Shown in pieces: positions 1-6,493 of a stretch of DNA of 9,991 bases. A program made the position numbers and the translations under genes. Location: NCBI GenBank assembly GCA_002049945.1, contig MVCT01000015.1:1-9991 (forward strand), in the 5' to 3' direction. Position 1 is the first letter of the stretch. Each line of letters opens with the position of its first letter. Under the pieces are notes generated by a model. It did not search any database and had not been told where the DNA came from. It was given only the letters and a program-made list of their open reading frames with translations. Source of the stretch: Candidatus Cloacimonas sp. 4484_140. Lineage in GTDB: Bacteria > Cloacimonadota > Cloacimonadia > JGIOTU-2.

Positions 1-918
1 GATGATAAAGCAGACTGGGGTGCCTTTGGCATGTACTTTAGCGGACTCATAACACCACTTTTATTGATAGTTGTCATTTGCCTGATTTTTGGTATAATGA
101 AAGAAGTCAGGGAGATATTTTCCGAATCCTCAAAAATAGAGAAGAAATTCCAGCGACAGTTCACCAAACAGACCCGCTACATGGAGCCCTCAGCAGATGT
201 GGTATATTACCTCCAGTTGAAAGATGACCGGCTCTATGCGATCATAACAAATATTGGCAATCAGCCGGCTTTTAATATTGCTGTTGAGTTTGAATTTGAT
301 GAAGAAGTCGATGCTCGTATCTCAAATAATCTGCTTCCTCTTGCTGAGATCAGCTACCTTGCACCAGAACAGAAAAGCGGCGCTGTATGCGGCATAATTG
401 ACGAATCAACCGGCAGTTATGCTATCTCCGAACACACTGTGAGAATGAAATACAAACCCAGCGAAAAAAGCAGAAGGATCATCAAGAAAGAATTTGTGAT
501 CGATAAAAATATACTCAACACACTTGTGCCGGAAACCTCTGTGGAAGAATCTATACATTCTCTTACAGAGAACATTAAAGACCTTGAAAATAAGATCACT
601 GATACTGAACCGAAAACAGAAGAAGTTGAAGCTCCCGAAATAGCTCCTGAACAAAAAAAGGTGCCAAAAAAGAAAGCAAAAAAACCGATTCCCAAAAAAG
701 AGGAGCCAAAAACCGAAACCGAAGAAGAAGAAACTCCACCAACTAAAAAAGAGGAAGAGAAAGAAGAGATCAAAGAAGTCCCTGTAGAAGAGCTGACTGA
801 GGAACCTAATCCTGAACAGGAAATAGAAAAGAAACCAGAAGAAGTGAAAGAAGAAACGGAAGAGAAAAAAGTTCCTAAACGAGACACCTTTGATAATCCA
901 TTCCTCGATGATTTCTAA
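1..918 (+). CDS. Membrane-anchored protein with Lys/Glu/Pro-rich tail (5'-truncated by window edge)
   Basis: The frame is open from base 1, and its first codons read DDKADWGAFGMYFSGLITP. That matches the WGxFGDFFGGxxNP-like segment found before the second membrane helix in a family of uncharacterised two-helix membrane proteins. I therefore think the true start lies upstream and the Met at base 31 is internal. Counting from base 1, residues about 11-37 form a membrane helix, about 35-60 a charged helix, and about 60-170 a predicted beta-rich domain containing ITNIGNQPAFNI, which recalls Ig-like folds. From about residue 200 the chain is a low-complexity, probably disordered Lys/Glu/Pro tail. 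It ends in a distinct hydrophobic-acidic peptide, DTFDNPFLDDF. The TAA stop is at 916-918, and no terminator hairpin follows. Function is unknown; the tail could bind partners or surfaces (inference). Confidence 0.8.
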   Translation, partial: DDKADWGAFGMYFSGLITPLLLIVVICLIFGIMKEVREIFSESSKIEKKFQRQFTKQTRYMEPSADVVYYLQLKDDRLYAIITNIGNQPAFNIAVEFEFDEEVDARISNNLLPLAEISYLAPEQKSGAVCGIIDESTGSYAISEHTVRMKYKPSEKSRRIIKKEFVIDKNILNTLVPETSVEESIHSLTENIKDLENKITDTEPKTEEVEAPEIAPEQKKVPKKKAKKPIPKKEEPKTETEEEETPPTKKEEEKEEIKEVPVEELTEEPNPEQEIEKKPEEVKEETEEKKVPKRDTFDNPFLDDF

Positions 919-1051
919 TCATTATTATCGACATATATTACTCCAATGTAGAGTGTGAAATATCCTCGTTCTATATTATTATGAACTCTATTGAAAAATT
1001 GATACCTCTTTATTTCATATTCATGTATATAAAACTCAGAGCTACAAATTA

Positions 1052-2980
1052 ATGAAGAATAAAATTTTGCTGATATTTCTTATGTTAATTCCATGTATGC
1101 TTTTCTCGAATACAGCAATAATTGATAGTCTGAAAAACCAATTAAATATAGTTAAAGGTGAGGAAAAAGCAGAAGTTCTGAATGAATTAGCAAAAGCTTA
1201 TTTTAATGAATCACCACAAAAAACAATAGAATACGGTATTCAAGCTCTTAATCTATCTCAGAAAATAGATTATATAAAAGGTGAAACACAAGCTTTAAAA
1301 TCATTAGGTGCAGGATATCATAACTTAAGTTATTATGATAAAGCTCTGGAATATTATCAAAAATCAATAGAAAATCTAAAAAAAATTGGAGATGAACGAG
1401 AAATTGCTTCTATATTGAACAGAATTGGAATTGTTTATGACGAGTTAGCCGATTTCAATAATGCACTGAAATACTACATAATGTCGTTGAAAATAAATGA
1501 GAAAATTGGATATACTAAAGGAATAGCTTCCTCTTTAAACAATATTGGGCTTGTTTATTGGAATTTAGGCAATTATGACAAAACTTTAGAGTATTATCAA
1601 AAATCACTAAAAATATTTGAAGAATTAGAAAATAAGAGACACATAGCCCATTTATTAAATAATATTGGAATTGTTTATAAATCATTAAATGATCAAGAAA
1701 AAGCTCTAGATTATTATCTAAGATCATTAAAAATCAAAGAACAGCTTGGAGATAAAAAAGGTATTGCAAATTCTCTTGGTAATATTGGAATAATCTACAA
1801 AAATTTAAAAAAATATGATGAATCTTTAAAATATTATCTAAAAGCATTGGAAATGACAGAAGAAATTGATGATAAATGGGGAATTGCCAATACATTAAAT
1901 AATATAGGAAACCTTTATGTAAAACAACAGAAATATGATAAAGCATTTCTGTATCTTGAAAATGGACTGAAATTAGCCAAAGAAATCAAAGCAAAAAGCA
2001 ACATTAACAATAGTTATTTCTTTTTTTCGGAGTTATTCTCTGCCAAAAAAGATTATAAAAAAGCCCTTGAATACTACAAGCTATATACCTCAGTTAAAGA
2101 CAGCATTTTCACAGAAGAGAGCAGCGAAAAAATTGCAGAAATGCAGACCAAATATGAAACTGAACAAAAAGAAAAAGAGAATGAACTCCTGAAAAAAGAT
2201 CTTGAAATTTCTGGGCTTCAAAAATCACGATTGATTTTTCTGCTATTTGGTTCTGTCCTTATCCTTGCAGTTGTGATGATCTTTCTCATTCTGCGCGTTA
2301 GAGTTAATCATCATTTGAGAATCTCCAATAAGGATCTCGCTATATCAAAAGAAAATACCGAGCAGATCCGCAAACAGCTTGCCTTGATAAATACCATGCT
2401 TCGCCACGACCTTGCTAACAATTTCATTGTAATCAAAACCGCACTCCAGTTGTATAATGAAGAGAAGGATGAAAAAATGCTCAAAGAAGCTGACATAAAA
2501 TGCGATAATGGGCTCGAACTTATCAATTCTATGAGGGAGCTTGAATTCAGCAGTGGCGATGATACTTTTTTAAAACCAATTGATCTGAAACAGGTTATTG
2601 ATAAAATATCTCCTGAATTTTCAAGCATGAAAATTCGGCTTCGGGGTAACTGTAAGATACGGGCGGATGAAGCATTTGAATCGGTTATGCATAATATTAT
2701 TGAGAACGCACAATCACACGGCAAGGCAAGAAATATCATCATTTCTTTTGAGGAATTTTCTGATTTTACCGAGATCAAAATTCATAATGATGGCACTAAA
2801 ATACCTGCTGACATTCACGAACGCATATTTGAGAAACAGTTTTCCTATGGTGAAGCAGGACATACAGGCATGGGGCTCTTTCTCGTGCGGCAGAACATCA
2901 ATAGATACGGCGGCTCGATCTATGTGGAAGATAATGATAAACCGGGTGTAACCTTTGTAATAAATTTGAAGAGGGCATAA
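1052..2980 (+). CDS. TPR-repeat sensor histidine kinase, orphan
   Basis: This 642-residue protein starts with a signal peptide (residues 1-19, cleavage probably after MLFS). Eight TPR-like units of about 40 residues follow (about 40-350; for example SLNNIGLVYWNLGNYDKTLE), then a coiled coil (about 355-390) and one membrane helix (about 393-418). The sensor part should lie in the periplasm and the kinase in the cytoplasm. The H-box is MLRHDLANN with His452 as the likely phospho-acceptor. The ATP-binding domain shows an N-box (HNIIENAQ, Asn548/Asn552), a G1-type HNDG (Asp580-Gly581) and a G2 box, GHTGMGL (603-609). TPR kinases of this layout often sense through protein contacts, but the ligand is unknown. 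No response regulator is adjacent. The Shine-Dalgarno is weak (AGAG at 1038-1041). The TPR half is far more AT-rich than the kinase half. Confidence 0.9.
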   Translation: MKNKILLIFLMLIPCMLFSNTAIIDSLKNQLNIVKGEEKAEVLNELAKAYFNESPQKTIEYGIQALNLSQKIDYIKGETQALKSLGAGYHNLSYYDKALEYYQKSIENLKKIGDEREIASILNRIGIVYDELADFNNALKYYIMSLKINEKIGYTKGIASSLNNIGLVYWNLGNYDKTLEYYQKSLKIFEELENKRHIAHLLNNIGIVYKSLNDQEKALDYYLRSLKIKEQLGDKKGIANSLGNIGIIYKNLKKYDESLKYYLKALEMTEEIDDKWGIANTLNNIGNLYVKQQKYDKAFLYLENGLKLAKEIKAKSNINNSYFFFSELFSAKKDYKKALEYYKLYTSVKDSIFTEESSEKIAEMQTKYETEQKEKENELLKKDLEISGLQKSRLIFLLFGSVLILAVVMIFLILRVRVNHHLRISNKDLAISKENTEQIRKQLALINTMLRHDLANNFIVIKTALQLYNEEKDEKMLKEADIKCDNGLELINSMRELEFSSGDDTFLKPIDLKQVIDKISPEFSSMKIRLRGNCKIRADEAFESVMHNIIENAQSHGKARNIIISFEEFSDFTEIKIHNDGTKIPADIHERIFEKQFSYGEAGHTGMGLFLVRQNINRYGGSIYVEDNDKPGVTFVINLKRA

Positions 2981-3069
2981 AATATTCTGATAATCTCAAG
3001 GCATCAATCACACATAATAGTACGAATCAATCCGGTCATTTCAGGGATCATCCTACAATTAAAAAAGAA

Positions 3070-3190
3070 AATAGAACGCAGAAAAACGCTGATGAAGCGG
3101 ATACACACTGATTCAGAAAATATAATAAAGAACAGATTGAGTTCTTAATCTGCGAAAATCTGTTGAATCTGCGTGTATCTGCGTGCTATT
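3070..3190. repeat. Long imperfect inverted repeat, 44-base arms
   Basis: The left arm (3070-3113) pairs with the right arm (3147-3190) without gaps. By hand alignment 31 of 44 positions are complementary. The 33-base middle holds a further perfect 6-bp stem: AAGAAC (3128-3133) and GTTCTT (3141-3146) around a 7-base loop. The right arm is built from the word ATCTG at 3148, 3158, 3167 and 3177, a spacing of 9-10 bases, mostly in the form ATCTGCG. The left arm carries the complementary ACGCAGA-type words. I recall similar ACGCAGATT/AATCTGCGT words in spacers of many environmental bacterial genomes, so this is probably a dispersed intergenic repeat rather than a gene-specific signal. It is not a standard terminator because no T-run follows. 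Confidence 0.75.
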
Positions 3191-3204
3191 AAAATATTTC
3201 TTTC

Positions 3205-3277
3205 GCAAAGCAATAACAATCTTCCTTAAAACTTGACATTGAAACTCACTCCAAAAAGCATAATTTGCAAAGCAATA
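3205..3277 (+). repeat. Pair of 11-base direct repeats (GCAAAGCAATA)
   Basis: GCAAAGCAATA occurs at 3205-3215 and again at 3267-3277, 62 bases apart, with TT[C/T] before each copy. The two copies bracket the TTGACA box at 3233, and the second overlaps the ribosome binding site of the nitroreductase gene. They could be a regulator's paired site or a chance or slippage duplication. Nothing in the window decides between these. Confidence 0.5.
3233..3264 (+). promoter_or_regulatory. Candidate promoter for nitroreductase-flavodoxin genes
   Basis: A perfect -35 box, TTGACA (3233-3238), is followed by CATAAT (3259-3264), which matches five of six positions of the -10 consensus. The spacer is 20 bases, longer than the usual 16-18, which lowers confidence. 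Transcription would start around 3270, about 18 bases before the ATG at 3288. That would put much of the second 11-base repeat and the Shine-Dalgarno in a very short leader. Confidence 0.35.
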
Positions 3278-3287
3278 GGAGTACACC

Positions 3288-4040
3288 ATGAAAACCTATA
3301 AAGAACGGCGTTTCTTTCTCAATTGTGATCTCGGTTCAATGGAAAACATTCAAACAGATCAGCAAAAGAAACTTCCACAACCTCCTTTGGAAAAACCAAT
3401 TACTAATCCTGACAACCTCATTGATCTCCCCGTTCCGGATGACCTTGTGAATCCGGGTAAAGACCTTTTTGAGATCATAAACCAAAGGCGTTCACGAAGA
3501 AAATATACTGCCGAAGCCATAGATTTAGAGCACCTCTCCTTTTTGCTGTGGTGTACACAGGGAGTAAAAAAAGTATTCGATAGAGGTGGCAACAAAATAA
3601 GCTTGCGAACTGTCCCCTCTGCCGGCGCCCGTCATGCGTTTGAAACCTATCTCGCTGTACTGCATATCGAAGGACTGAAGCAGGGCATTTATCGCTACTG
3701 CGCTCTGGAACATCAGCTCGAATTCTTGCATACAGCTGATGATCTTCCTCAAAAAACAGTAGATGCTTGTCTTGGACAGGAATTTGTTCGTGACAGTTCA
3801 GTTGTCTTTTTCTGGACAGCTATCCCCTATCGCTGCGAATGGCGCTACACATTTATGGCAGCCAAACTCATCCTTCTCGATGCCGGGCATGTGTGCCAGA
3901 ATCTATATCTTGCCGCTGAAGCTCTAAGTTTGGGAGTGTGTGGAATCGCTGCCTATGCTCAAGAAAAATCAAATGAACTTCTGCAAGTTGACGGTGAAGA
4001 TGAAATGGTTGTTTATATTGCTTCAGTCGGAAAATTATAA
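3288..4040 (+). CDS. SagB/ThcOx-type nitroreductase-family flavoprotein
   Basis: This is a 250-residue FMN-dependent oxidoreductase of the nitroreductase fold, closest by motif to the SagB/ThcOx dehydrogenases. Those enzymes oxidise azolines in thiazole/oxazole-modified peptides, but stand-alone members have other, mostly unknown, substrates. The visible signs are the FMN-phosphate motif QRRSRRKY (66-73), the PSAGARHAFETYL segment (110-122), YRY (135-137) and the C-terminal helix LDAGHVCQNLYLAAEALSLG (197-216), followed by VCGIAAY. Residues 1-60 are a Pro-rich N-terminal extension without a signal peptide, so the protein should be cytoplasmic. The start is set by AGGAG at 3277-3281 with a 6-base gap; a later Met18 lacks such support. 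No YcaO cyclase, precursor peptide or transporter is nearby, so a toxin-maturation role is not supported. The flavodoxin gene follows after 12 bases. Confidence 0.88.
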   Translation: MKTYKERRFFLNCDLGSMENIQTDQQKKLPQPPLEKPITNPDNLIDLPVPDDLVNPGKDLFEIINQRRSRRKYTAEAIDLEHLSFLLWCTQGVKKVFDRGGNKISLRTVPSAGARHAFETYLAVLHIEGLKQGIYRYCALEHQLEFLHTADDLPQKTVDACLGQEFVRDSSVVFFWTAIPYRCEWRYTFMAAKLILLDAGHVCQNLYLAAEALSLGVCGIAAYAQEKSNELLQVDGEDEMVVYIASVGKL

Positions 4041-4052
4041 AGCGAGGTATTC

Positions 4053-4526
4053 ATGAAAAATTGTATCCTTTTTACAACAAAACATGGCAGCGCGGAAAAA
4101 GCGGCGCTATCGCTTAAAGAAATACTCAAAGCAGAAACCGATATTATAAATTTAAAAAATGTTAAAAACCTGGATATTTCGGATTATGATACTGTAATAT
4201 TGGGGGCTTCCATTTATATTGGAAAAATTCAAAAGCTGATGCGGAAATTCATTAGAGAAAATCTAAACGAACTGCTCAAGAAAAATATCGCTCTTTTCAT
4301 CATGGCAGGACAGAAGGAAAAGGCGCAGGAAACTCTATACAATGCCTATCCAATGGAATTGTTCGATCATGCTTTTGCAAAAGAATTTTTTGGATATGAG
4401 ATGATCCTCGAAAACATGAATTTCCTTGAAAAAGCAGCGACAAAAGCGCAGGGAGTTACACAGAGCAAATCCGAGATCATGCATGATGCAATCGAAAAAA
4501 TGGCACACCATATCAATGAATTATAA
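4053..4526 (+). CDS. HemG-like flavodoxin-domain protein
   Basis: This 157-residue cytoplasmic flavodoxin-fold protein is likely to bind FMN. The phosphate-binding loop is TTKHGSAEKAA (residues 8-18). A second family segment, ILGASIYIGKIQKLMRKFI (about 49-67), resembles the equivalent part of the protoporphyrinogen oxidase HemG. It is somewhat shorter than E. coli HemG, and no haem-pathway gene is present, so the HemG reaction is only one option. Electron transfer to or from the neighbouring nitroreductase is another. It starts 12 bases after the nitroreductase stop with GAGG at 4044-4047, so the two are almost certainly co-transcribed. The next gene begins 41 bases downstream with no terminator visible between. 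Confidence 0.8.
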   Translation: MKNCILFTTKHGSAEKAALSLKEILKAETDIINLKNVKNLDISDYDTVILGASIYIGKIQKLMRKFIRENLNELLKKNIALFIMAGQKEKAQETLYNAYPMELFDHAFAKEFFGYEMILENMNFLEKAATKAQGVTQSKSEIMHDAIEKMAHHINEL

Positions 4527-4567
4527 GCAGATTTCTTCCTAATTGGAATTCTTGCAGAAAGGTTTTA

Positions 4568-5731
4568 ATGATCCAACCAAACTATGAAAATGGCAGTATT
4601 ATCAATCTTGTCAGCAGTATCACGCAGGCAATGGGGAATAATTCAATTCATCATAAACCACTCCCTTTTATTGAGAGTGATTTCATTTCGAGTAAAAAAA
4701 ATGTGGTGTTCATCGTCCTTGACGGACTGGGATATACCTTCCTCAAGGAGCAAGGAAATTCCTTCTTCAGTAAGCATCTTGTTGGGAATTGCACTTCCGT
4801 TTTTCCTTCCACAACTGCAACTGCGATCACTTCCTTTTTGACAGGCATGTCACCTGCACAGCACGCAGTGACCGGCTGGTTTGTCTATCTGAAGGAGCTT
4901 GGGACCATTTCTGCGATCCTCCCTTTCAAGCCGAGATACGGCGGAGAAGTTTTCAGCAAAAGCGATGTATATGCAAAAGATATTTTTAAACAAAGCACTA
5001 TTTTTGAAAATATCACTCGCAAATCCTACACGCTCTCAAATGATTATATTATAAATTCAGACTATACGAAATTTTACAGCAAAGGGTCCACATCTGTTGC
5101 CTATAAAAAGGAAAATATCGAGAACTTTGTTATGAATCTCATGGGCATTGTGCAGGATACTCCTGGAGAAAAATTTATCTATGCTTACTGGCCAACTTTT
5201 GATGCCATTGCACACAAGAATGGCATCCATTCATTGAATTGTAAAAACCATTCTCAGGAACTTGCAAAAGCGCTGGAAAATTTTGTATATTCGATCAGCA
5301 ATACAAATAGCATTGTAATCATCACAGCCGATCATGGTCTTATTGATGGTGAAAAAGACACGCTTATTGATATTGAACATCATCCTAAACTCAAAGATAC
5401 ACTCGTAATGCCTCTATCCGGCGATCCGCGTGCAGCTTACTGCTACGTGAGACAGGGCATGGCAGGTGTCTTTGAGGAATATGCGAAGGAGCATCTTTCC
5501 GATGTATGCTCAATATATAAAAGTTCGGAACTTGTTGAAAACCATTTCTATGGGCTGGATGAACCGGATCCAAAATTACGGGACAGAATTGGTGATTATG
5601 TTCTTATTCCAAAAGAAAATTATGTCATAAAAGATAAAGTATTAGGTGAAAGTCCTCACCAGCACACAGGTCATCATGGCGGCTTAAGTGAGGACGAGAT
5701 GTATGTTCCTGTAATAATTATAGAACCGTAA
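4568..5731 (+). CDS. Alkaline-phosphatase-superfamily phosphodiesterase/nucleotide pyrophosphatase (NPP type)
   Basis: This 387-residue enzyme has the two-metal hydrolase core of the type I phosphodiesterase/nucleotide pyrophosphatase family. Likely ligands are Asp52 (VLDGLG), Asp212 and His216 (TFDAIAHKNG), Asp255 and His256 (TADHGL) and His370 (HHGGLSEDE). The nucleophile is probably Thr83 in FPSTTATAITSFLTG. All key residues appear to be present, so it should be active on a phosphodiester or phosphomonoester bond. The substrate cannot be read from sequence. There is no signal peptide or membrane helix, so unlike many family members it should be cytoplasmic. GAAAGG (4557-4562) lies 5 bases before the ATG. 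It is probably in one transcript with the two flavoprotein genes, but a functional link is not obvious. Confidence 0.88.
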   Translation: MIQPNYENGSIINLVSSITQAMGNNSIHHKPLPFIESDFISSKKNVVFIVLDGLGYTFLKEQGNSFFSKHLVGNCTSVFPSTTATAITSFLTGMSPAQHAVTGWFVYLKELGTISAILPFKPRYGGEVFSKSDVYAKDIFKQSTIFENITRKSYTLSNDYIINSDYTKFYSKGSTSVAYKKENIENFVMNLMGIVQDTPGEKFIYAYWPTFDAIAHKNGIHSLNCKNHSQELAKALENFVYSISNTNSIVIITADHGLIDGEKDTLIDIEHHPKLKDTLVMPLSGDPRAAYCYVRQGMAGVFEEYAKEHLSDVCSIYKSSELVENHFYGLDEPDPKLRDRIGDYVLIPKENYVIKDKVLGESPHQHTGHHGGLSEDEMYVPVIIIEP

Positions 5732-5751
5732 ATTTAATAACCAAACAACAT

Positions 5752-5756
5752 GGAGG
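5752..5756 (+). promoter_or_regulatory. Ribosome binding site GGAGG that decides an ambiguous start
   Basis: A strong GGAGG lies 4 bases before a GTG (5761) and 10 bases before an in-frame ATG (5767). An out-of-frame ATG at 5759 stops at once (ATG TGA). I prefer the ATG at 5767 because a 4-base gap is tight and ATG is used by every other gene in the window. The GTG start would add only two residues. Confidence 0.6.
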
Positions 5757-5766
5757 ACATGTGAAA

Positions 5767-6312
5767 ATGGCATTTTTATTTAGCAGCTTTTTCTGGGGAG
5801 CAGTTATAATCCTCTTCGGTTTGAGCATTATTCTCAACGCAGTTTTTCATATTAGAATTCCAGTATTCTCAATCATCATTGCACTGATCTTTATTTATCT
5901 CGGACTGAAAATTCTCTTTGGATCCTTTGGCATCAAAGCAACAAAAAATACGGTAGTATTCTCTACCAGCGACATGCGGAGCACGAACAAGAATGAAGAA
6001 TACAACATCATTTTTGGCAAAGGTTCAATTGACCTTTCTGAGATTGAGCTTGAGGATGAGCACCTCAATTTTGAAGTAAACGTCGTGTTCGGAAGAGGTG
6101 ATGTGCTGATCGATCCTGCCAAACCATTCATTATTAAAGTATCTTCGGTATTTTCCGGCGCTCATTTGCCGGACGGGAATGTGGCAGCAATTGGTAACAA
6201 TTCCTATATTTCCCCGGGTTACGTGAAAGGACAGAAATATATTTCTGTACGCGCAGATGTGGTCTTTGGAGCACTAAACATCATCGAGGTTCATAAGACA
6301 ACTGAGGAATAA
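5767..6312 (+). CDS. LiaF-like two-helix membrane protein with repeated VVFG beta-turns
   Basis: This 181-residue protein (183 if the GTG at 5761 is used) has two membrane helices, at about 9-27 and 30-52, and a cytosolic or surface C-terminal domain. That domain carries a repeated turn motif: NIIFGKGSIDL (80-90), VNVVFGRGDVLID (104-116), SSVFSGAHLPD (126-136) and ADVVFGALNII (163-173). This is the pattern of the LiaF/VraT C-terminal beta-helix domain (DUF2154-like), known in Firmicutes as a regulator of cell-envelope stress signalling. Outside Firmicutes such proteins are common but uncharacterised. No LiaR/LiaS pair is adjacent, so I assign the fold, not the pathway. It follows the phosphodiesterase by 35 bases and may share its transcript. 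Confidence 0.8.
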   Translation: MAFLFSSFFWGAVIILFGLSIILNAVFHIRIPVFSIIIALIFIYLGLKILFGSFGIKATKNTVVFSTSDMRSTNKNEEYNIIFGKGSIDLSEIELEDEHLNFEVNVVFGRGDVLIDPAKPFIIKVSSVFSGAHLPDGNVAAIGNNSYISPGYVKGQKYISVRADVVFGALNIIEVHKTTEE

Positions 6313-6315
6313 TTC

Positions 6316-6346
6316 TTCTAAGATCCAACTTCCATTCATCTTAGAA
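6316..6346. other. Perfect 9-bp inverted repeat after the LiaF-like gene
   Basis: TTCTAAGAT (6316-6324) and ATCTTAGAA (6338-6346) are perfectly complementary with a 13-base loop, starting four bases after the stop codon. The position suits a transcript-end hairpin. However, the stem is AT-rich and no run of T follows on either strand, so it is not a canonical intrinsic terminator. It could be an mRNA-stabilising hairpin or an operator. Confidence 0.5.
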
Positions 6347-6493
6347 AACGATGCTCCGAAATAAATCTTTATAAGAGATTTCACGATCACTTGATCCGCA
6401 TTTCTGAATTTTATCGGAAAAGACTGTCTTTTAATTGACAGATATTCCAACAGCTAAATTTTTGCTTTCCCAATATAAAAGTACGGAGACGTT

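Larger units (their letters stand above)
2981..3287. other. Gene-free spacer with inverted repeat, direct repeat and candidate promoter
   Basis: This 307-base spacer separates the sensor kinase from the nitroreductase. I find no credible ORF and no T-tailed terminator for the kinase gene. From left to right it holds about 90 bases with nothing recognisable (2981-3069), a long imperfect inverted repeat (3070-3190), the first copy of an 11-base direct repeat (3205-3215), a perfect TTGACA box (3233-3238), the second 11-base copy (3267-3277) and the ribosome binding site AGGAG (3277-3281) of the next gene. Confidence 0.7.

Noticed and set aside
417..887. Minus-strand ORF of 156 codons opposite the first gene
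   Set aside because: It is Ser/Phe-rich because it reads the complement of the Lys/Glu tail codons. The + strand frame has domain-like structure and a recognisable membrane segment, so this is a shadow.
991..1031. TTGAAA/TTGATA and TATATA as a promoter for the sensor kinase
   Set aside because: The best pairing (999-1004 with 1026-1031) has a 21-base spacer, and the other combinations match the -10 box poorly. In sequence this AT-rich such words arise easily.
1052..2100. The 120-base periodicity in the kinase gene as a DNA tandem repeat
   Set aside because: The period reflects about 40-residue TPR units. The copies have diverged at the DNA level and are conserved mainly at TPR positions, so this is protein repeat structure.
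2311..2778. Minus-strand ORF of 155 codons inside the kinase gene
   Set aside because: It lies wholly within the well-supported histidine kinase core on the other strand and shows no family motif.
3288..4040. SagB gene as part of a thiazole/oxazole-modified microcin (TOMM) cluster
   Set aside because: No YcaO cyclodehydratase, E1-like protein, precursor peptide or ABC transporter is in the window. The fold alone does not imply peptide modification.
6435..6479. TTGACA (6435-6440) and TATAAA (6474-6479) as a promoter for glutamine synthetase
   Set aside because: The gap is 33 bases, far too long for one sigma-70-type promoter. The TATAAA also has no -35 at the right distance. No sigma-54 GG/GC pattern was seen either.
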